NCBI GenBank assembly: GCA_019594195.1
Contig: JAFDTP010000032.1
Span: 1-18,559, forward strand
DNA length: 18,559 nt
Direction: 5' to 3'
DNA from: Thermoplasmata archaeon
Lineage (GTDB): Archaea; Thermoplasmatota; Thermoplasmata; Halarchaeoplasmatales; Halarchaeoplasmataceae
Under the pieces are notes generated by a model that was not told where the DNA came from, searched no databases, and worked only from the letters and a program-made list of their open reading frames with translations. The translations under genes were made by a program, and so were the position numbers. Shown here one piece after another: positions 1-9,248 of the stretch (positions within the stretch are counted from its first letter, which is position 1; each line of letters begins with the position of its first letter).

Positions 1-534
<534 letters not shown>

Positions 535-538
<4 letters not shown>

Positions 539-1764
539 GTATAGATTATTTGGCCTTGGATGAGGAATTGGATAAAAAAGAGTTTCTTATATGTGAATAC
601 ACTGTAAAAACGGATCTAGACGTAGAAACCGCTGGAAAAAGGATAGCTGAGGAAGAGTCTACAGGTACTTGGACTCATCCGACAACGCTTTCTGAAGATA
701 TATTCAAGAGATACGGTGGAAAGGTCACAAAGGCTGAAGGAAACAGAGTCAGGATCGGTTTTCCAATCGTAGATTTTTCTGGTGAGATCGGTGAGATACC
801 TCAGATATTGAGTATAATCGCCGGTAATCTTTTCGGTCTTGATTCTCTAGAGGGTGTTAGATTGGTAGATTTGGAGATCCCTCCTAAGATATTGGACGAT
901 TATCCCGGCCCTCGATTTGGGCTGAAGGGGTTAAGGAACCTTTTAAATAGACCAGAAAGACCCTTGATCGGTACTATAGTCAAGCCGAAGATCGGACTCC
1001 CGCCCAAGGAATTCGCCGATTACGTGTACGAAGCAGGAAAGGGTGGACTAACCAATTCAAAAGACGACGAAACTCTCGTCGATCAGGACTTTTGTCCACT
1101 AGAAGATAGGGTCAGCGAAGTGAGCGAAAGATTGGACCTATTAGAAGAGGAGGGGCACATGATGATCCACGCTCACAATATCAGCACCTCCGCTCATCGT
1201 ATTTTAGAAGCTGCGGATCTAGCACTAGAAAACGGCGCAAGACAACTGATGATCGACGTGTTGACCGTGGGTTTCTCAGGTCTTCAGGCCCTGGCAGAAG
1301 ACGCATCTATAAAAGTACCTATACATGTTCATCGAGCTATGCATGCAGCGATCACGAAAAATCCAGAACATGGAATCTCTATGCCGGTGATAGCTAAAAT
1401 AGTCAGGATGGCAGGCGGTGACGCACTGCATATAGGGACCTATGGAGCAGGGAAGATGCATGCCGATGTGAAAGAAGAGTTGAAGTCCAAGGAGGCCCTT
1501 TTAGGTGAAATGCACGACTTACGAAAGATGATGCCAGTTGCGAGTGGTGGACTCCATCCGGGACTGGTCCCAGAACTTATGGAGATGAGCGGCATGGACG
1601 TCCAGATCCAAGCCGGCGGTGGTGTTTCTGGACACCCAGACGGTGTTAGAGCGGGCTCTAAAGCACTAAAACAGGCCGTCGAGGCCTCATATCAGGGCGT
1701 GTCCCTTTGCGAGTACGCGGAAGAACATGAAGAGTTGAACAAGGCATTGAAAAAATGGATGTGA
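535..1764 (+). CDS. rbcL: Form III ribulose-1,5-bisphosphate carboxylase large subunit
   Basis: Carboxylates RuBP to two 3-phosphoglycerate. In archaea with this gene set it works in AMP salvage, not in a Calvin cycle. At 409 residues it is complete. Catalytic positions are visible in order: EESTGTWT near 40-47, AGN near 98-100, GTIVKPKIGL with K150, the carbamylation motif KDDE at 176-179, HVHRAMH with H266, R267 and H270, loop-6 GAGK with K307, and ASGG with S337. None of these is lost, so it should be a true RuBisCO and not a RuBisCO-like protein. The residues just before the carbamylated lysine read GGLTNS instead of the usual GGLDF-type sequence. The ATG overlaps the upstream stop, with a GAGGGG ribosome site about 10 bases before it. 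No small-subunit gene is seen. The subtype within form III cannot be settled by eye. Confidence 0.96.
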
Positions 1765-1771
1765 TCATTAT

Positions 1772-3286
1772 ATGAAGCTAAAGACCAAGATAATCGATAT
1801 CGATTCAAGAGATCCTAAGGTGATATTGAACCGCCAGGATTCAGATGAGATGGGACTGAGAAGTCAAGACAGGGTCAAACTGAATCATCCGAACGGCAAT
1901 ATGACCGCTGTCATCGATACCTCTAAAAGCCTAGTTAAAAAAGGTGAGATCGGCCTAGTTAACGAAGTATCTGAAAGGCTCAATATACATAGGGAAACGG
2001 AAATAGAGGTGAATCCTGCTAAAAGACCCGAATCTGTAGATCACATCAAAGAAAAATTAGAAGGTGAAGAACTCACAGAGCACAGTATAAAAGAGATAAT
2101 CCAGGATATAGTCGATCACCGACTTTCAGATATAGAGCTTTCAGCTTACGTCTCGGCGACTTATTCCCAGGGTATGAATCAGCGCGAGATAAAATATATG
2201 ATAGATGCGATGGTCGATACCGGAGAGACCATTGATTTCGATAGACATCCTGTTTTCGACCACCATAGTATAGGAGGAGTCCCTGGAAATAAGATCACTC
2301 TATTGATCGTACCTATCGTCGCGTCCGCTGGACTGATGATACCTAAAACGAGTTCTAGAGCCATATCGAGTGCAGGTGGGACTGCAGACATATTCGAAAC
2401 CCTAGCTAATGTGGAGTTGAGTATGAGTGAGATCAAGGAGATAGCAGAAGATGTTGGAGGGACCATAGCTTGGGGTGGGGCCGTGAATTTGGCCCCCAGC
2501 GACGACGTGATAATCAGAGCTGAATATCCTCTGAGGATAGATCCTTATCCCCAAGTGTTAGCTTCCGTCCTATCAAAGAAAAAAGCAGCGGGAGCAGAGT
2601 ACCTAGTGATGGATATACCTGTAGGGCCCAACACAAAAGTCGAAAATATCGAATTGGGTCGGAAATATGCTAGAGATTTCGTATCACTCAGCGAAGATAT
2701 AGGTATCGAGACTTCCTGCGCTTTGAGTTATGGAGGACAGCCCATAGGCAACGCGGTAGGGCCCGCTATAGAAGCAAAAGAAGCATTGATGGCGTTAGAG
2801 GGAAAGGAGGTTCCCTCCAGCTTGATCGAAAAGTCGACGACACTAGCGGGCATGGTGCTGGAGCAGGGCGAGATATCCGACGGAAAAAAAGAAGCTAAAA
2901 AACTGTTAGAGAGTGGTGAGGCCCTAGATAAGATGAAACAGATAATAGATAGACAGGGTGGCGATCCCGAGATAAGTTCCGAGGAGGTAGAGATCGGAGA
3001 ACATTCTAAAAGAATATACTCTAACGAAGAAGGTTACGTAGACAGTATAAATAATGATCAGATAATACAGATCGTCAGAAGCGCCGGTGGCCCCCACACC
3101 AAGAAAGCGGGTCTGAAATTAAATAAAAAGAAAGGTGACAAAGTCGAAGAAGGTGAATTACTCTACACCGTGTTCTCAGAATACGAGTCCAAGCTCAAAA
3201 AAGCTGTTGATCTAGCGAACCATCTGGAACCTCTCAAAGTGGAAGGTATGATACTAGAAAAACACCCCGATATAACGAAGATATGA
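1772..3286 (+). CDS. deoA: AMP phosphorylase
   Basis: Phosphorolyses AMP (also CMP and UMP in characterised relatives) to the free base and ribose-1,5-bisphosphate, the first step of the pathway completed by the two upstream genes. At 504 residues it has the usual archaeal length: an N-terminal domain of about 85 residues absent from bacterial thymidine phosphorylases, then the nucleoside phosphorylase type II fold. Visible motifs are the glycine-rich phosphate site HHSIGGVPGNK (about 164-174) and the family signature KTSSRAISSAGGTADIFE (about 192-209). A C-terminal GGPHTKKAGL segment follows. It starts 7 bases after the RuBisCO stop and is surely co-transcribed. The convergent arcS gene begins 7 bases beyond its stop. 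Confidence 0.96.
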   Translation: MKLKTKIIDIDSRDPKVILNRQDSDEMGLRSQDRVKLNHPNGNMTAVIDTSKSLVKKGEIGLVNEVSERLNIHRETEIEVNPAKRPESVDHIKEKLEGEELTEHSIKEIIQDIVDHRLSDIELSAYVSATYSQGMNQREIKYMIDAMVDTGETIDFDRHPVFDHHSIGGVPGNKITLLIVPIVASAGLMIPKTSSRAISSAGGTADIFETLANVELSMSEIKEIAEDVGGTIAWGGAVNLAPSDDVIIRAEYPLRIDPYPQVLASVLSKKKAAGAEYLVMDIPVGPNTKVENIELGRKYARDFVSLSEDIGIETSCALSYGGQPIGNAVGPAIEAKEALMALEGKEVPSSLIEKSTTLAGMVLEQGEISDGKKEAKKLLESGEALDKMKQIIDRQGGDPEISSEEVEIGEHSKRIYSNEEGYVDSINNDQIIQIVRSAGGPHTKKAGLKLNKKKGDKVEEGELLYTVFSEYESKLKKAVDLANHLEPLKVEGMILEKHPDITKI

Positions 3287-3293
3287 TGGCTAT

Positions 3294-4970
3294 TTAGAGA
3301 TGATGTCTCAACCTAACAGCCTCGCCTTTTTCAGCCTCGAGCATCTCTTCACCTGACATGACCGCAGGGCCTACACCTCTTAGTTCGCCTTCGTGTACGA
3401 CTATGGATTCATCTTCAGGCCTGATCGTATCATCCGCTTCTCTTACACCGACTGCAAATACACTGCCTTTCGGAACGAAGTCATCTATCTCTACGAGAGC
3501 TATACCTTCCTTTTTAAGTATCTCTGCACCATCCATAGTCAGTGATATCAGTCCTCTTTCAGGGACCAGCATACCTCTCTGAATATCTCCTTTCATGATT
3601 TTGTACCAGGGGTATTTACCTTTTACACTGGCTCCTTCCAATAACTTTTCACCCCCATCACCGAATTGAAATCGCGAAAAAGAGCGCATGTTCTCTCTCA
3701 AGAATCTCTGAACGTCTCCTCTTTCACCACCTGCAACGTGGATCAATCGATCTCTTAAATTACTCAAAGCTTCTTCGGATGTCGGATGGTCTCCTTTCGA
3801 AGTATCTATGCAGTCGATCTCTTCTTTCACAAATGACATGTCTTCAGGAAGATGTGAGATCACGGTGTTGTAGTCAGCTTTTTCAATGATAGCCCGCAGT
3901 TGTTCGAGTATCATCTCTCTCTCCTCCTCGAACCACTGATGGGTGACCGGGATATCATACTGCTGTGCAGGATAGAAAAGTTCTAGCTCTCTAGGGACCG
4001 CACCTAAAGGCGAGGTGAGAGAAACTTCATGCACATCTGTCCAGTCCGCTTCACGGGTCGCGTTACGGAATCTACTGTGAGTTCTAGATTGGAAATAAGG
4101 CTTTCTAGCAGAACACGGAAACAAAAGCAGTACATCTCTGTTAGGAGGTGAATAGCGACCCTTTATCCTTCTTTTGAATCTCTTGATATCTGGTCTGTTC
4201 AAGCTTTCTCTCGTTGTGACTGGAAAACCATCACCCGTGACCGGAACGCCTCTTGAAAACAACTGGTGATCCTCATCAGCTTTTCTGAGGACTTCCACCA
4301 TCCATGGCTCTCCTCTTATCCTGCTCTCGACAAGATCTCTGATCCGACCTTTCTCTATGCTCTTTCTAATGAGTCGAAGTTCATCTAAAAGATGCACCGG
4401 GTTCTTTTCGATGTCTCCTGGAAAACCTATCCAGTCGAACAACTCAACTTCCTCCGCTGACATGATCTCAAGGAATGCAGAGTCGAAAAGATCTACCCCT
4501 AGATATACCAATAGCGCCAAATTGTTAGGCTGGGCTATCCCGGGAACATAGATCAATTTTTGATGATCGATCTTTTTCCTCAGTGATATTATCCTTTCGT
4601 ACAATCTGCGGCTCCTGTGCAAGATTTCAGGTGCATTACCTATGACGTATAACTCAGCGTTTGGGTCGGGTTCTTGATCGTATATCACCTGTATATTTTC
4701 ATCTCCTTCACTCTCTTCGACAAGTCCGTCGATCATCTCTCCCGGATAGGCGAATGTAGAGGGAAAATCAGCATCAGATGGCCTTTCAAAGAAGGAGCTT
4801 GGGATCTTGAACTCCGAGTCTTTATCAGTGGAAATAGTCAGATCAGCTCCTTCAGGCGGCTTGAATACATCGCTCTCAAGGAAAAAAATATTGGGGACTT
4901 CGATCTCCCTGTCTTTTATCTCCCAATTACCGAGTTTAGCTAAACCCCATCTATCTGTGATCTCGATCAT
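3294..4970 (-). CDS. arcS: Archaeosine synthase ArcS (TgtA2-type, with PUA domain)
   Basis: Acts on preQ0 at position 15 of archaeal tRNA, in the last stage of making archaeosine. The N-terminal half is TGT-like (FDSAFLEIMSAEE, WIGFPGD). The ArcS core motif PCSARKPYxxSxxH lies at about 285-298, with C286, K290, S295 and H298. It is followed by SLTSPLGAVPRELE. The last 80 or so residues look like a PUA RNA-binding domain (GDIQRGMLVPERGLISLTMDG...VFAVGV). At 558 residues this is a normal length. A TTG lies one codon upstream (4973), but the ATG at 4970 is preferred. A TATA-like stretch lies 26 bases upstream, which would make the message leaderless. It is convergent with deoA and has no functional link to it. 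Confidence 0.93.
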   Translation of the reverse strand: MIEITDRWGLAKLGNWEIKDREIEVPNIFFLESDVFKPPEGADLTISTDKDSEFKIPSSFFERPSDADFPSTFAYPGEMIDGLVEESEGDENIQVIYDQEPDPNAELYVIGNAPEILHRSRRLYERIISLRKKIDHQKLIYVPGIAQPNNLALLVYLGVDLFDSAFLEIMSAEEVELFDWIGFPGDIEKNPVHLLDELRLIRKSIEKGRIRDLVESRIRGEPWMVEVLRKADEDHQLFSRGVPVTGDGFPVTTRESLNRPDIKRFKRRIKGRYSPPNRDVLLLFPCSARKPYFQSRTHSRFRNATREADWTDVHEVSLTSPLGAVPRELELFYPAQQYDIPVTHQWFEEEREMILEQLRAIIEKADYNTVISHLPEDMSFVKEEIDCIDTSKGDHPTSEEALSNLRDRLIHVAGGERGDVQRFLRENMRSFSRFQFGDGGEKLLEGASVKGKYPWYKIMKGDIQRGMLVPERGLISLTMDGAEILKKEGIALVEIDDFVPKGSVFAVGVREADDTIRPEDESIVVHEGELRGVGPAVMSGEEMLEAEKGEAVRLRHHL

Positions 4971-4991
4971 CAATTAACCAAAACAGTCAGA

Positions 4992-5001
4992 GTTAAAAAG
5001 A
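4992..5001 (-). promoter_or_regulatory. TATA-like promoter element of arcS
   Basis: The minus strand reads CTTTTTAACT. The centre is about 26 bases before the arcS ATG, fitting a leaderless archaeal transcript. The match to the TATA consensus is only moderate. Confidence 0.4.
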
Positions 5002-5019
5002 TTTGTCTAAAGAAAGGCA

Positions 5020-5066
5020 GGAGCAAAATAAAAAAGAAAGAGAGGATCGAATCTTGTTCGATCCTC
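5020..5066 (-). terminator. Hairpin plus U-rich tract after the 73-codon gene
   Basis: A perfect 10-base-pair stem joins 5042-5051 (GAGGATCGAA) to 5057-5066 (TTCGATCCTC) with a 5-base loop. On the minus strand it is followed by CTTTCTTTTTTATTTTG, a U-rich run. It abuts the stop codon of the upstream small gene at 5067-5069. The shape is that of an intrinsic terminator. Archaeal RNA polymerase needs mainly the U-run, so the stem may also protect the 3' end. Confidence 0.75.
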
Positions 5067-5288
5067 CTAGTCTTCACTCATTATCTTCATCCAGCCGCCT
5101 GATTCGTAAACTGCGAGACCTCTTTCATCGAGTTTCTCTTCGAACTCATCCCAAGAAACAGTCTCTATCCTATCATTGTTGCCCTTTGTGAACTGTATCC
5201 CGTCGGTCCCTTTGACAAGGCCCGGTTTCAGGTCCTTTTTGTCGGCTATCTCTTTTGCTTTATCTACACTTATCTTCTCCATGCTCAT
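5067..5288 (-). CDS. Small conserved-looking acidic protein, function unknown
   Basis: The protein has 73 residues. It begins with a helix-like stretch (SVDKAKEIADKK) and continues with KPGLVKGTDGIQFTKGNN, WDEFEEKLDERGLAVYE and a C-terminal GGWMKIM. There is no signal peptide, membrane segment or cysteine. I do not recognise a named family. The pattern of a short globular domain ending in a glycine-tryptophan turn looks selected and not random. The start is set by AGGAGG 8 bases before the ATG at 5288; a second ATG two codons later is less well placed. It has its own TATA box and terminator, so it is a single-gene unit. The stop is TAG. Confidence 0.8.
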   Translation of the reverse strand: MSMEKISVDKAKEIADKKDLKPGLVKGTDGIQFTKGNNDRIETVSWDEFEEKLDERGLAVYESGGWMKIMSED

Positions 5289-5296
5289 GTTTTTTT

Positions 5297-5302
5297 CCTC
5301 CT
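5297..5302 (-). promoter_or_regulatory. Strong Shine-Dalgarno site of the 73-codon gene
   Basis: The minus strand reads AGGAGG, then an A-rich 8-base spacer, then ATG. It is the strongest ribosome site in the window and fixes the start at 5288. Confidence 0.8.
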
Positions 5303-5351
5303 AATTCGGAGAGGGCGTCATACCCAACTCCCAGACCCATAATAGACTATT

Positions 5352-5360
5352 AATATAAAT
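5352..5360 (-). promoter_or_regulatory. TATA box of the 73-codon gene
   Basis: The minus strand reads ATTTATATT, close to the archaeal consensus. Transcription would start near 5329, giving a leader of about 40 bases that carries the AGGAGG site. Confidence 0.65.
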
Positions 5361-5617
5361 ATGTTTCGTTAATATCCAGGATTATTCGGGGGAAAATCGG
5401 GTCTTTTTCTTCCTGAAGGAAGGTATCGTCTGACATCATTTTGCAGAGGCGGAAGGATTTCTGCTGCTGACATTCAAAAAGATGTTTGATTCGTTGTGAC
5501 CTCACGTAGATAATATAAAAGCAGATCAGACTGATTAAATTTGAATAAAAACTCCTTTAAAAGGGTGAAAAGATAACTCCAGTGGATTACCATGATACTA
5601 GATAGGGTATAGGGTTA
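5361..5617. other. Gene-free intergenic stretch
   Basis: No convincing reading frame, tRNA or rRNA is seen. It contains small imperfect hairpins, for example CTTCCTGAAGGAAG near 5410, and a TATA-like ATATAAAA at about 5512-5519 on the plus strand. No box C/D pair or CRISPR-like repeat was found. An unannotated small RNA downstream of the TATA-like site cannot be excluded. Confidence 0.4.
5512..5519 (+). promoter_or_regulatory. TATA-like element upstream of the broken membrane ORF
   Basis: ATATAAAA would place a start site near 5540. The first downstream ATG pair is at 5618 and 5621, so a leader of about 75 bases or a non-coding transcript would result. The support is base composition and spacing only. 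Confidence 0.3.
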
Positions 5618-6004
5618 ATGATGGCAGGTTTCATCATCTATGGGTTATCAGCAGATTTCGATGGGTTTAGCATGTACATATAGGGTGGCAATTTTGAAAC
5701 CGCTCCAGCCCATATATTCTCCAATTTGATCCGGTTATCAGCCACGATCTTATTCCCCGATGGGATCTATCAAATATATAAGGCTTCAAAGAATATCTCA
5801 TATGAACATAGAACTAATGTCCGATCGTCGATAGGTTTTTCGATATTAGGATTCATTTTTCAACTCATCTCCAGTCTCACCTATATATTGGCAATTCCTT
5901 TTCATGGGTTTATGCCGGTTCTCCTGGCCTATGAGATCGTTAATGACAGAGGAAAAATAAATCAAAAAAGATCATCCCACGGATGGGTTATTCTAAAGAT
6001 TTAA
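5618..6004 (+). pseudogene. Possible broken small membrane-protein gene
   Basis: ATGATG at 5618 opens a frame (MMAGFIIYG...) that hits TAG at 5681-5683 after 21 codons. It then stays open to 6004. The open part contains about 35 largely hydrophobic residues (SIGFSILGFIFQLISS, LTYILAIPFHGFMPVLLAYEIV), which suggests two membrane segments. An alternative start is TTG at 5726, giving 92 residues, but no ribosome site supports it. TAG is used as an ordinary stop by three other genes here, so read-through is unlikely. I recognise no family. It may be a decayed gene, or only the 92-codon part may be real. Confidence 0.35.
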
Positions 6005-6018
6005 AGAATTCCGAAAAG

Positions 6019-6153
6019 ATGGTTTCGAATGATGTAAAATGCCTCAGGTGTGAAGAAGAGGCTCTAAAAGTGAGTCACGACGGTTCGGCATACTCTCAGG
6101 ATTGTAGTCATACGGATATGGATTTTAGAAGGGATGATGAGCTTAAAGGATAG
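6019..6153 (+). CDS. Tiny zinc-ribbon-like ORF (44 codons)
   Basis: The sequence starts MVSNDVKCLRCEEEALKV, continues with HDGSAYSQDCSH and ends in a short charged tail. A CxxC pair, a DG turn and a C-x-H end resemble a small zinc ribbon of the CPxCG...DGxxYxCxxCGH type, with one ligand displaced or missing. An in-frame ATG at 5983 would add 12 residues and overlap the preceding membrane frame, which lies in another frame. A frameshifted fusion of membrane segments to a C-terminal ribbon is therefore possible. No Shine-Dalgarno site is present. It may be a relic. Confidence 0.35.
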   Translation: MVSNDVKCLRCEEEALKVSHDGSAYSQDCSHTDMDFRRDDELKG

Positions 6154-6165
6154 AGGTTCGAAAAA

Positions 6166-6173
6166 GTATTTAA
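6166..6173 (+). promoter_or_regulatory. TATA-like promoter of the PIN-ATPase gene
   Basis: AAAAAGTATTTAATGG, with the TATA-like core GTATTTAA centred about 28 bases before the ATG at 6198. The spacing implies a leaderless transcript, and no Shine-Dalgarno site precedes the ATG. Confidence 0.5.
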
Positions 6174-6197
6174 TGGGAGTAGACGTGAGTTATTCAT

Positions 6198-8030
6198 ATG
6201 AATATAGTTCCCGATACGAGCGTAATAATAGACGGAAGGATCACATCTAAAGTCAAAAAAGGTGATTACAGAGACGCAGAAATACTCATACCAGAAGCTG
6301 TTATCTTCGAACTAGAATCTCAGGCAAATAGAGGACAAGAGACCGGTATGAGCGGTCTAGAGGAGATACAGGAGATAAAGGAGCTTTCAGATGAAGGTAT
6401 GATAAGATTATCTTTCGTGGGAAAGCGGCCGAGTTCTAAGGAACACGAGAGGGCTGACGAAGGTGAGATCGATTCGATAATACGTTCTATCGCTCTAGAA
6501 GAAGGCGCTTTACTAGTGACAAGCGATCAAGTGCAGGCTGAAGTCGCTAAGGCAAAGGGATTGAAAATAGAATATCTTAAACCGATACAAAAAGAACAAG
6601 AAAAAAGTAACGAGATTCTCAAATACTTTACCGAAGATACTATGTCCGTCCACCTGCGAGAGGGTACAAAACCGACAGCTAAGAAAGGAACCCCAGGCGA
6701 TATCAGAACTGAAGTGATAAAAGAAGAGATCTCATCTCAGGAAGATCTAAAGACTCTTGCTCATAATATCATCGAAAATGCTGAAAGATCCTCCAAGGGA
6801 TTCATAGAGGTGGACAAGGGTGGAGCTACCGTTGTACAATTGGAGGATATAAGGATAGTCATAGCCCGGCCGCCATTTTCCGATGGGTTCGAGATCACCG
6901 CAGTTAAACCAGTAGCAAAAGTAGACCTTGAAGATTATAAATTATCTGAGGAGTTGAAAGAAAGGTTTTCCGAAAGACAAAGAGGGGTTCTTCTGGCGGG
7001 TTCTCCAGGCGCTGGAAAAAGTACCCTGGCGCAAGCTATCGCAGATTATCTGAAAAAGGGTGAATTCACCGTCAAAACTATGGAAGATCCAAGAGATCTG
7101 CAGGTCGGTGAAGAGATAACCCAATACAGCAAGTTGGAAGGTAAGATGGAAGATACCGGCGACATATTACTTTTAGTTAGACCCGATTACACGATATTTG
7201 ACGAAGTTAGAAAGACCCCTGACTTCGAAACGTTCGCTGATATGAGGTTGGCAGGAGTAGGTATGATAGGGGTAACACACGCGAACAGAGCTATAGACGC
7301 CCTGCAGCGACTAATCGGTAGAGTGGAACTAGGTATGGTCCCGCAGGTCGTAGATACCATAGTTTTTGTTGAAGAAGCTCAGATAAGGAAGGTCTATGAT
7401 ATCACCTACACGGTAAAAGTTCCCGAAGGCATGGTCGAAGAAGATCTAGCGAGACCGGTGATAGAGGTGAAAGACTTCGAAACAGGTGTGACAGAGTATG
7501 AAGTTTATTCTTATGGAGAACAGGTAGTAGTTATGCCGGTTGAAGGGGGCGAAAAAACAAAACCCGTCCATGACATAGCACAGAGAGAGATACAAAAAGA
7601 GATAAATCGATATGTCTCCGGTAGAGTAGAAGTCGAAGTGGAAGGCTCAGACAGGGTAAGAGTTTACGTTCCAGATAGCCAAATACCTAGGCTACTGGGG
7701 AAGAACGGGAAAAATATATCCAGGATAGAAGATGATCTCGACCTCAGGATAGACGTACAGCCTTTAGAGGAATCTGACGATAGAGAGAAACTGATAAAGG
7801 ATAAGATAGCGGGAAAGACAGTAGACGTCGTTATCGGAGAAGAAAAAGTGATTATAGAGGCGGGGAGAGAAAAGGTCGGTAAAACCGTAGACCTATTTTC
7901 AGGAAACGAATATCTATCCACGGTGACAGTTGGTCAAGATGGTTCGATAAAGATTAGAAAAGGCACCAGGGTTGCAAGAAAACTCATCCAAGACGTGAAC
8001 GCAGGAGGAAAAGTTAAGATAGTCGATTGA
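6198..8030 (+). CDS. PINA-like PIN domain / VirB11-type ATPase / KH protein
   Basis: The protein has 610 residues. The N-terminal PIN nuclease-fold domain (1 to about 130) keeps the acidic set: D6 in PDTS, glutamates near 38-40, DEGEID near 87-92, and D110 in TSD. The central ATPase carries Walker A GSPGAGKS at 268-275 (K274), an acidic DE pair at 335-336 (TIFDEVR), and a GVTHAN segment typical of the PilT/VirB11 secretion-ATPase superfamily. A KH domain follows, with its GKNG loop at 501-504. The C-terminus is a basic and hydrophobic tail ([14 protein letters not shown]). Sulfolobus PINA, of the same architecture, is a hexameric Holliday-junction branch-migration ATPase that works with Hjc and Hjm. 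A related DNA or RNA role is inferred here. It ends directly against the convergent moeA stop. Confidence 0.92.
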   Translation: MNIVPDTSVIIDGRITSKVKKGDYRDAEILIPEAVIFELESQANRGQETGMSGLEEIQEIKELSDEGMIRLSFVGKRPSSKEHERADEGEIDSIIRSIALEEGALLVTSDQVQAEVAKAKGLKIEYLKPIQKEQEKSNEILKYFTEDTMSVHLREGTKPTAKKGTPGDIRTEVIKEEISSQEDLKTLAHNIIENAERSSKGFIEVDKGGATVVQLEDIRIVIARPPFSDGFEITAVKPVAKVDLEDYKLSEELKERFSERQRGVLLAGSPGAGKSTLAQAIADYLKKGEFTVKTMEDPRDLQVGEEITQYSKLEGKMEDTGDILLLVRPDYTIFDEVRKTPDFETFADMRLAGVGMIGVTHANRAIDALQRLIGRVELGMVPQVVDTIVFVEEAQIRKVYDITYTVKVPEGMVEEDLARPVIEVKDFETGVTEYEVYSYGEQVVVMPVEGGEKTKPVHDIAQREIQKEINRYVSGRVEVEVEGSDRVRVYVPDSQIPRLLGKNGKNISRIEDDLDLRIDVQPLEESDDREKLIKDKIAGKTVDVVIGEEKVIIEAGREKVGKTVDLFSGNEYLSTVTVGQDGSIKIRKGTRVARKLIQDVNAGGKVKIVD

Positions 8031-9248
8031 TCAGAACAGGGTCACTGACACCTTTTCTCCTTTTTCAACTAACTCTACATTTTCAGGTATCTCGAAATAA
8101 CCATCAGCTTGGGCGATACTAGTGATAGCTCCGGATTGTTTGTATACGGGATGAGCTTTACCGCCTTCGAGTCTGACAGTCATATACTGCTGTCTTCCCA
8201 GTGAAGATGTGATACGCTTTCCAAGCTCGGCCTCAGTCATCCTTTCTGGCGCCTCGGGAAGCCTAGCCATCTTCCTCAAAGCAGGTTTGATAAGCTGCTG
8301 GGCGGTATTCAAACAAGAAGTAGGGTATCCGGGCATCCCGATCACAAGAGTGTCCTCAACTTTCCCAAAAAGCGTCGGCTTTCCAGGTTTGAGCTTGACC
8401 CCATGAAATATCACCTTTCCTATGGAATCTAAAGCATCTATCAGTACGTCCTTGTCGCCTACCGAACTGCCTCCGGAAAAAAGGACCATGTCCTTATCCT
8501 CTACCTCTCTCTCGATACCTTCTTTTAGGCCTTCGATAGTGTCGTGAACCACCTCTTTTCTCTCACTATCGCACCCGTTTTTATCTACCACGCTCTTCAA
8601 TGTATGTGAGTTGACGTCGTAAATATGACCGGGTTCCAAGTCTTCGCTCAAAGGGACCACCTCGTCTCCGGTAGGTATTACGCTTACTTTGGGTTTCTCG
8701 TATACCTCAACACGCTCCTTTCCCATGGCAGCTAGTGCCCCTATCCTTGCCGAAGTAAGATAGGAACCACTCTCCAATACGATCTCCCCCTCTTCTATGT
8801 CTTCTCCTCTTGGAGAGACGTTCTCACTGGGATGAACTGGATCATATATCTTGACTTCATCACCGTCCCTTTCGGTAACTTCCACCTTGACCACCGAATC
8901 CGCTCCTTCGGGCATCGGAGCTCCGGTAGCTATCTGCATGCATTGCCCCTTCTCGACCTTTTTTTCAGGGGCGTCACCAGCGTGCAAAGTCCCAATATTT
9001 TGCAATCTTACAGGATCAAATTTGCCGGCTTCAAAGGTATCTTCGGCTCTTACGGCAAATCCATCCATCGCTCCTCTATCGAAAGGTGGAACGAACATAT
9101 CGCTTACTGCATCTTCCGCAAGGACCCTTTCAAAAGCCGTATCTAATCCCACGACTTCTGTATTTTCTATAGGTCGAACCTCGTCCAAAAGGGTGGAAAG
9201 TGCTTCCTCGTAAGTTATCAATTGTCCGAAAGGACGCTGTTCTTCCAT
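8031..9248 (-). CDS. moeA: Molybdopterin molybdenumtransferase MoeA
   Basis: Inserts molybdate (or tungstate) into adenylated molybdopterin, the last general step of cofactor synthesis. At 405 residues it shows FDRGAMDGFA (about 56-65), PTGDEVVP (about 192-199), SGGSSVGDKD (about 258-267), PGKPTLFG (about 288-295) and GMPGYPTS. A C-terminal beta domain follows. The ATG at 9248 overlaps the moaB stop (TGATG), a typical coupling; a GTG one codon earlier is also possible. It is the last gene of the moa operon. The stop touches the stop of the convergent PIN-ATPase gene with no bases between and no visible terminator. Metal choice cannot be told from sequence. Confidence 0.95.
   Translation of the reverse strand: MEEQRPFGQLITYEEALSTLLDEVRPIENTEVVGLDTAFERVLAEDAVSDMFVPPFDRGAMDGFAVRAEDTFEAGKFDPVRLQNIGTLHAGDAPEKKVEKGQCMQIATGAPMPEGADSVVKVEVTERDGDEVKIYDPVHPSENVSPRGEDIEEGEIVLESGSYLTSARIGALAAMGKERVEVYEKPKVSVIPTGDEVVPLSEDLEPGHIYDVNSHTLKSVVDKNGCDSERKEVVHDTIEGLKEGIEREVEDKDMVLFSGGSSVGDKDVLIDALDSIGKVIFHGVKLKPGKPTLFGKVEDTLVIGMPGYPTSCLNTAQQLIKPALRKMARLPEAPERMTEAELGKRITSSLGRQQYMTVRLEGGKAHPVYKQSGAITSIAQADGYFEIPENVELVEKGEKVSVTLF

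Noticed and set aside
3294..4970. Transglycosylase TgtA (guanine exchange) instead of ArcS
   Set aside because: The PCSARKPYxxSxxH motif is diagnostic of ArcS.
5681..5683. UAG read as pyrrolysine in the membrane-like frame
   Set aside because: TAG ends three other genes in the window (73-codon gene, methyltransferase, GDT1). No pyrrolysine machinery or conserved downstream homology is visible.
6128..6142. Box C-like GATGATGA of a C/D guide RNA
   Set aside because: No box D (CTGA) lies at a suitable distance and it falls in the small ORF.
6154..6165. T-loop-like GGTTCGA suggesting a tRNA
   Set aside because: No acceptor stem, anticodon arm or matching 5' half is present around it.
8021..8040. 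Bidirectional terminator between the PIN-ATPase gene and moeA
   Set aside because: The stops touch, and no stem or U-run is visible at the junction.
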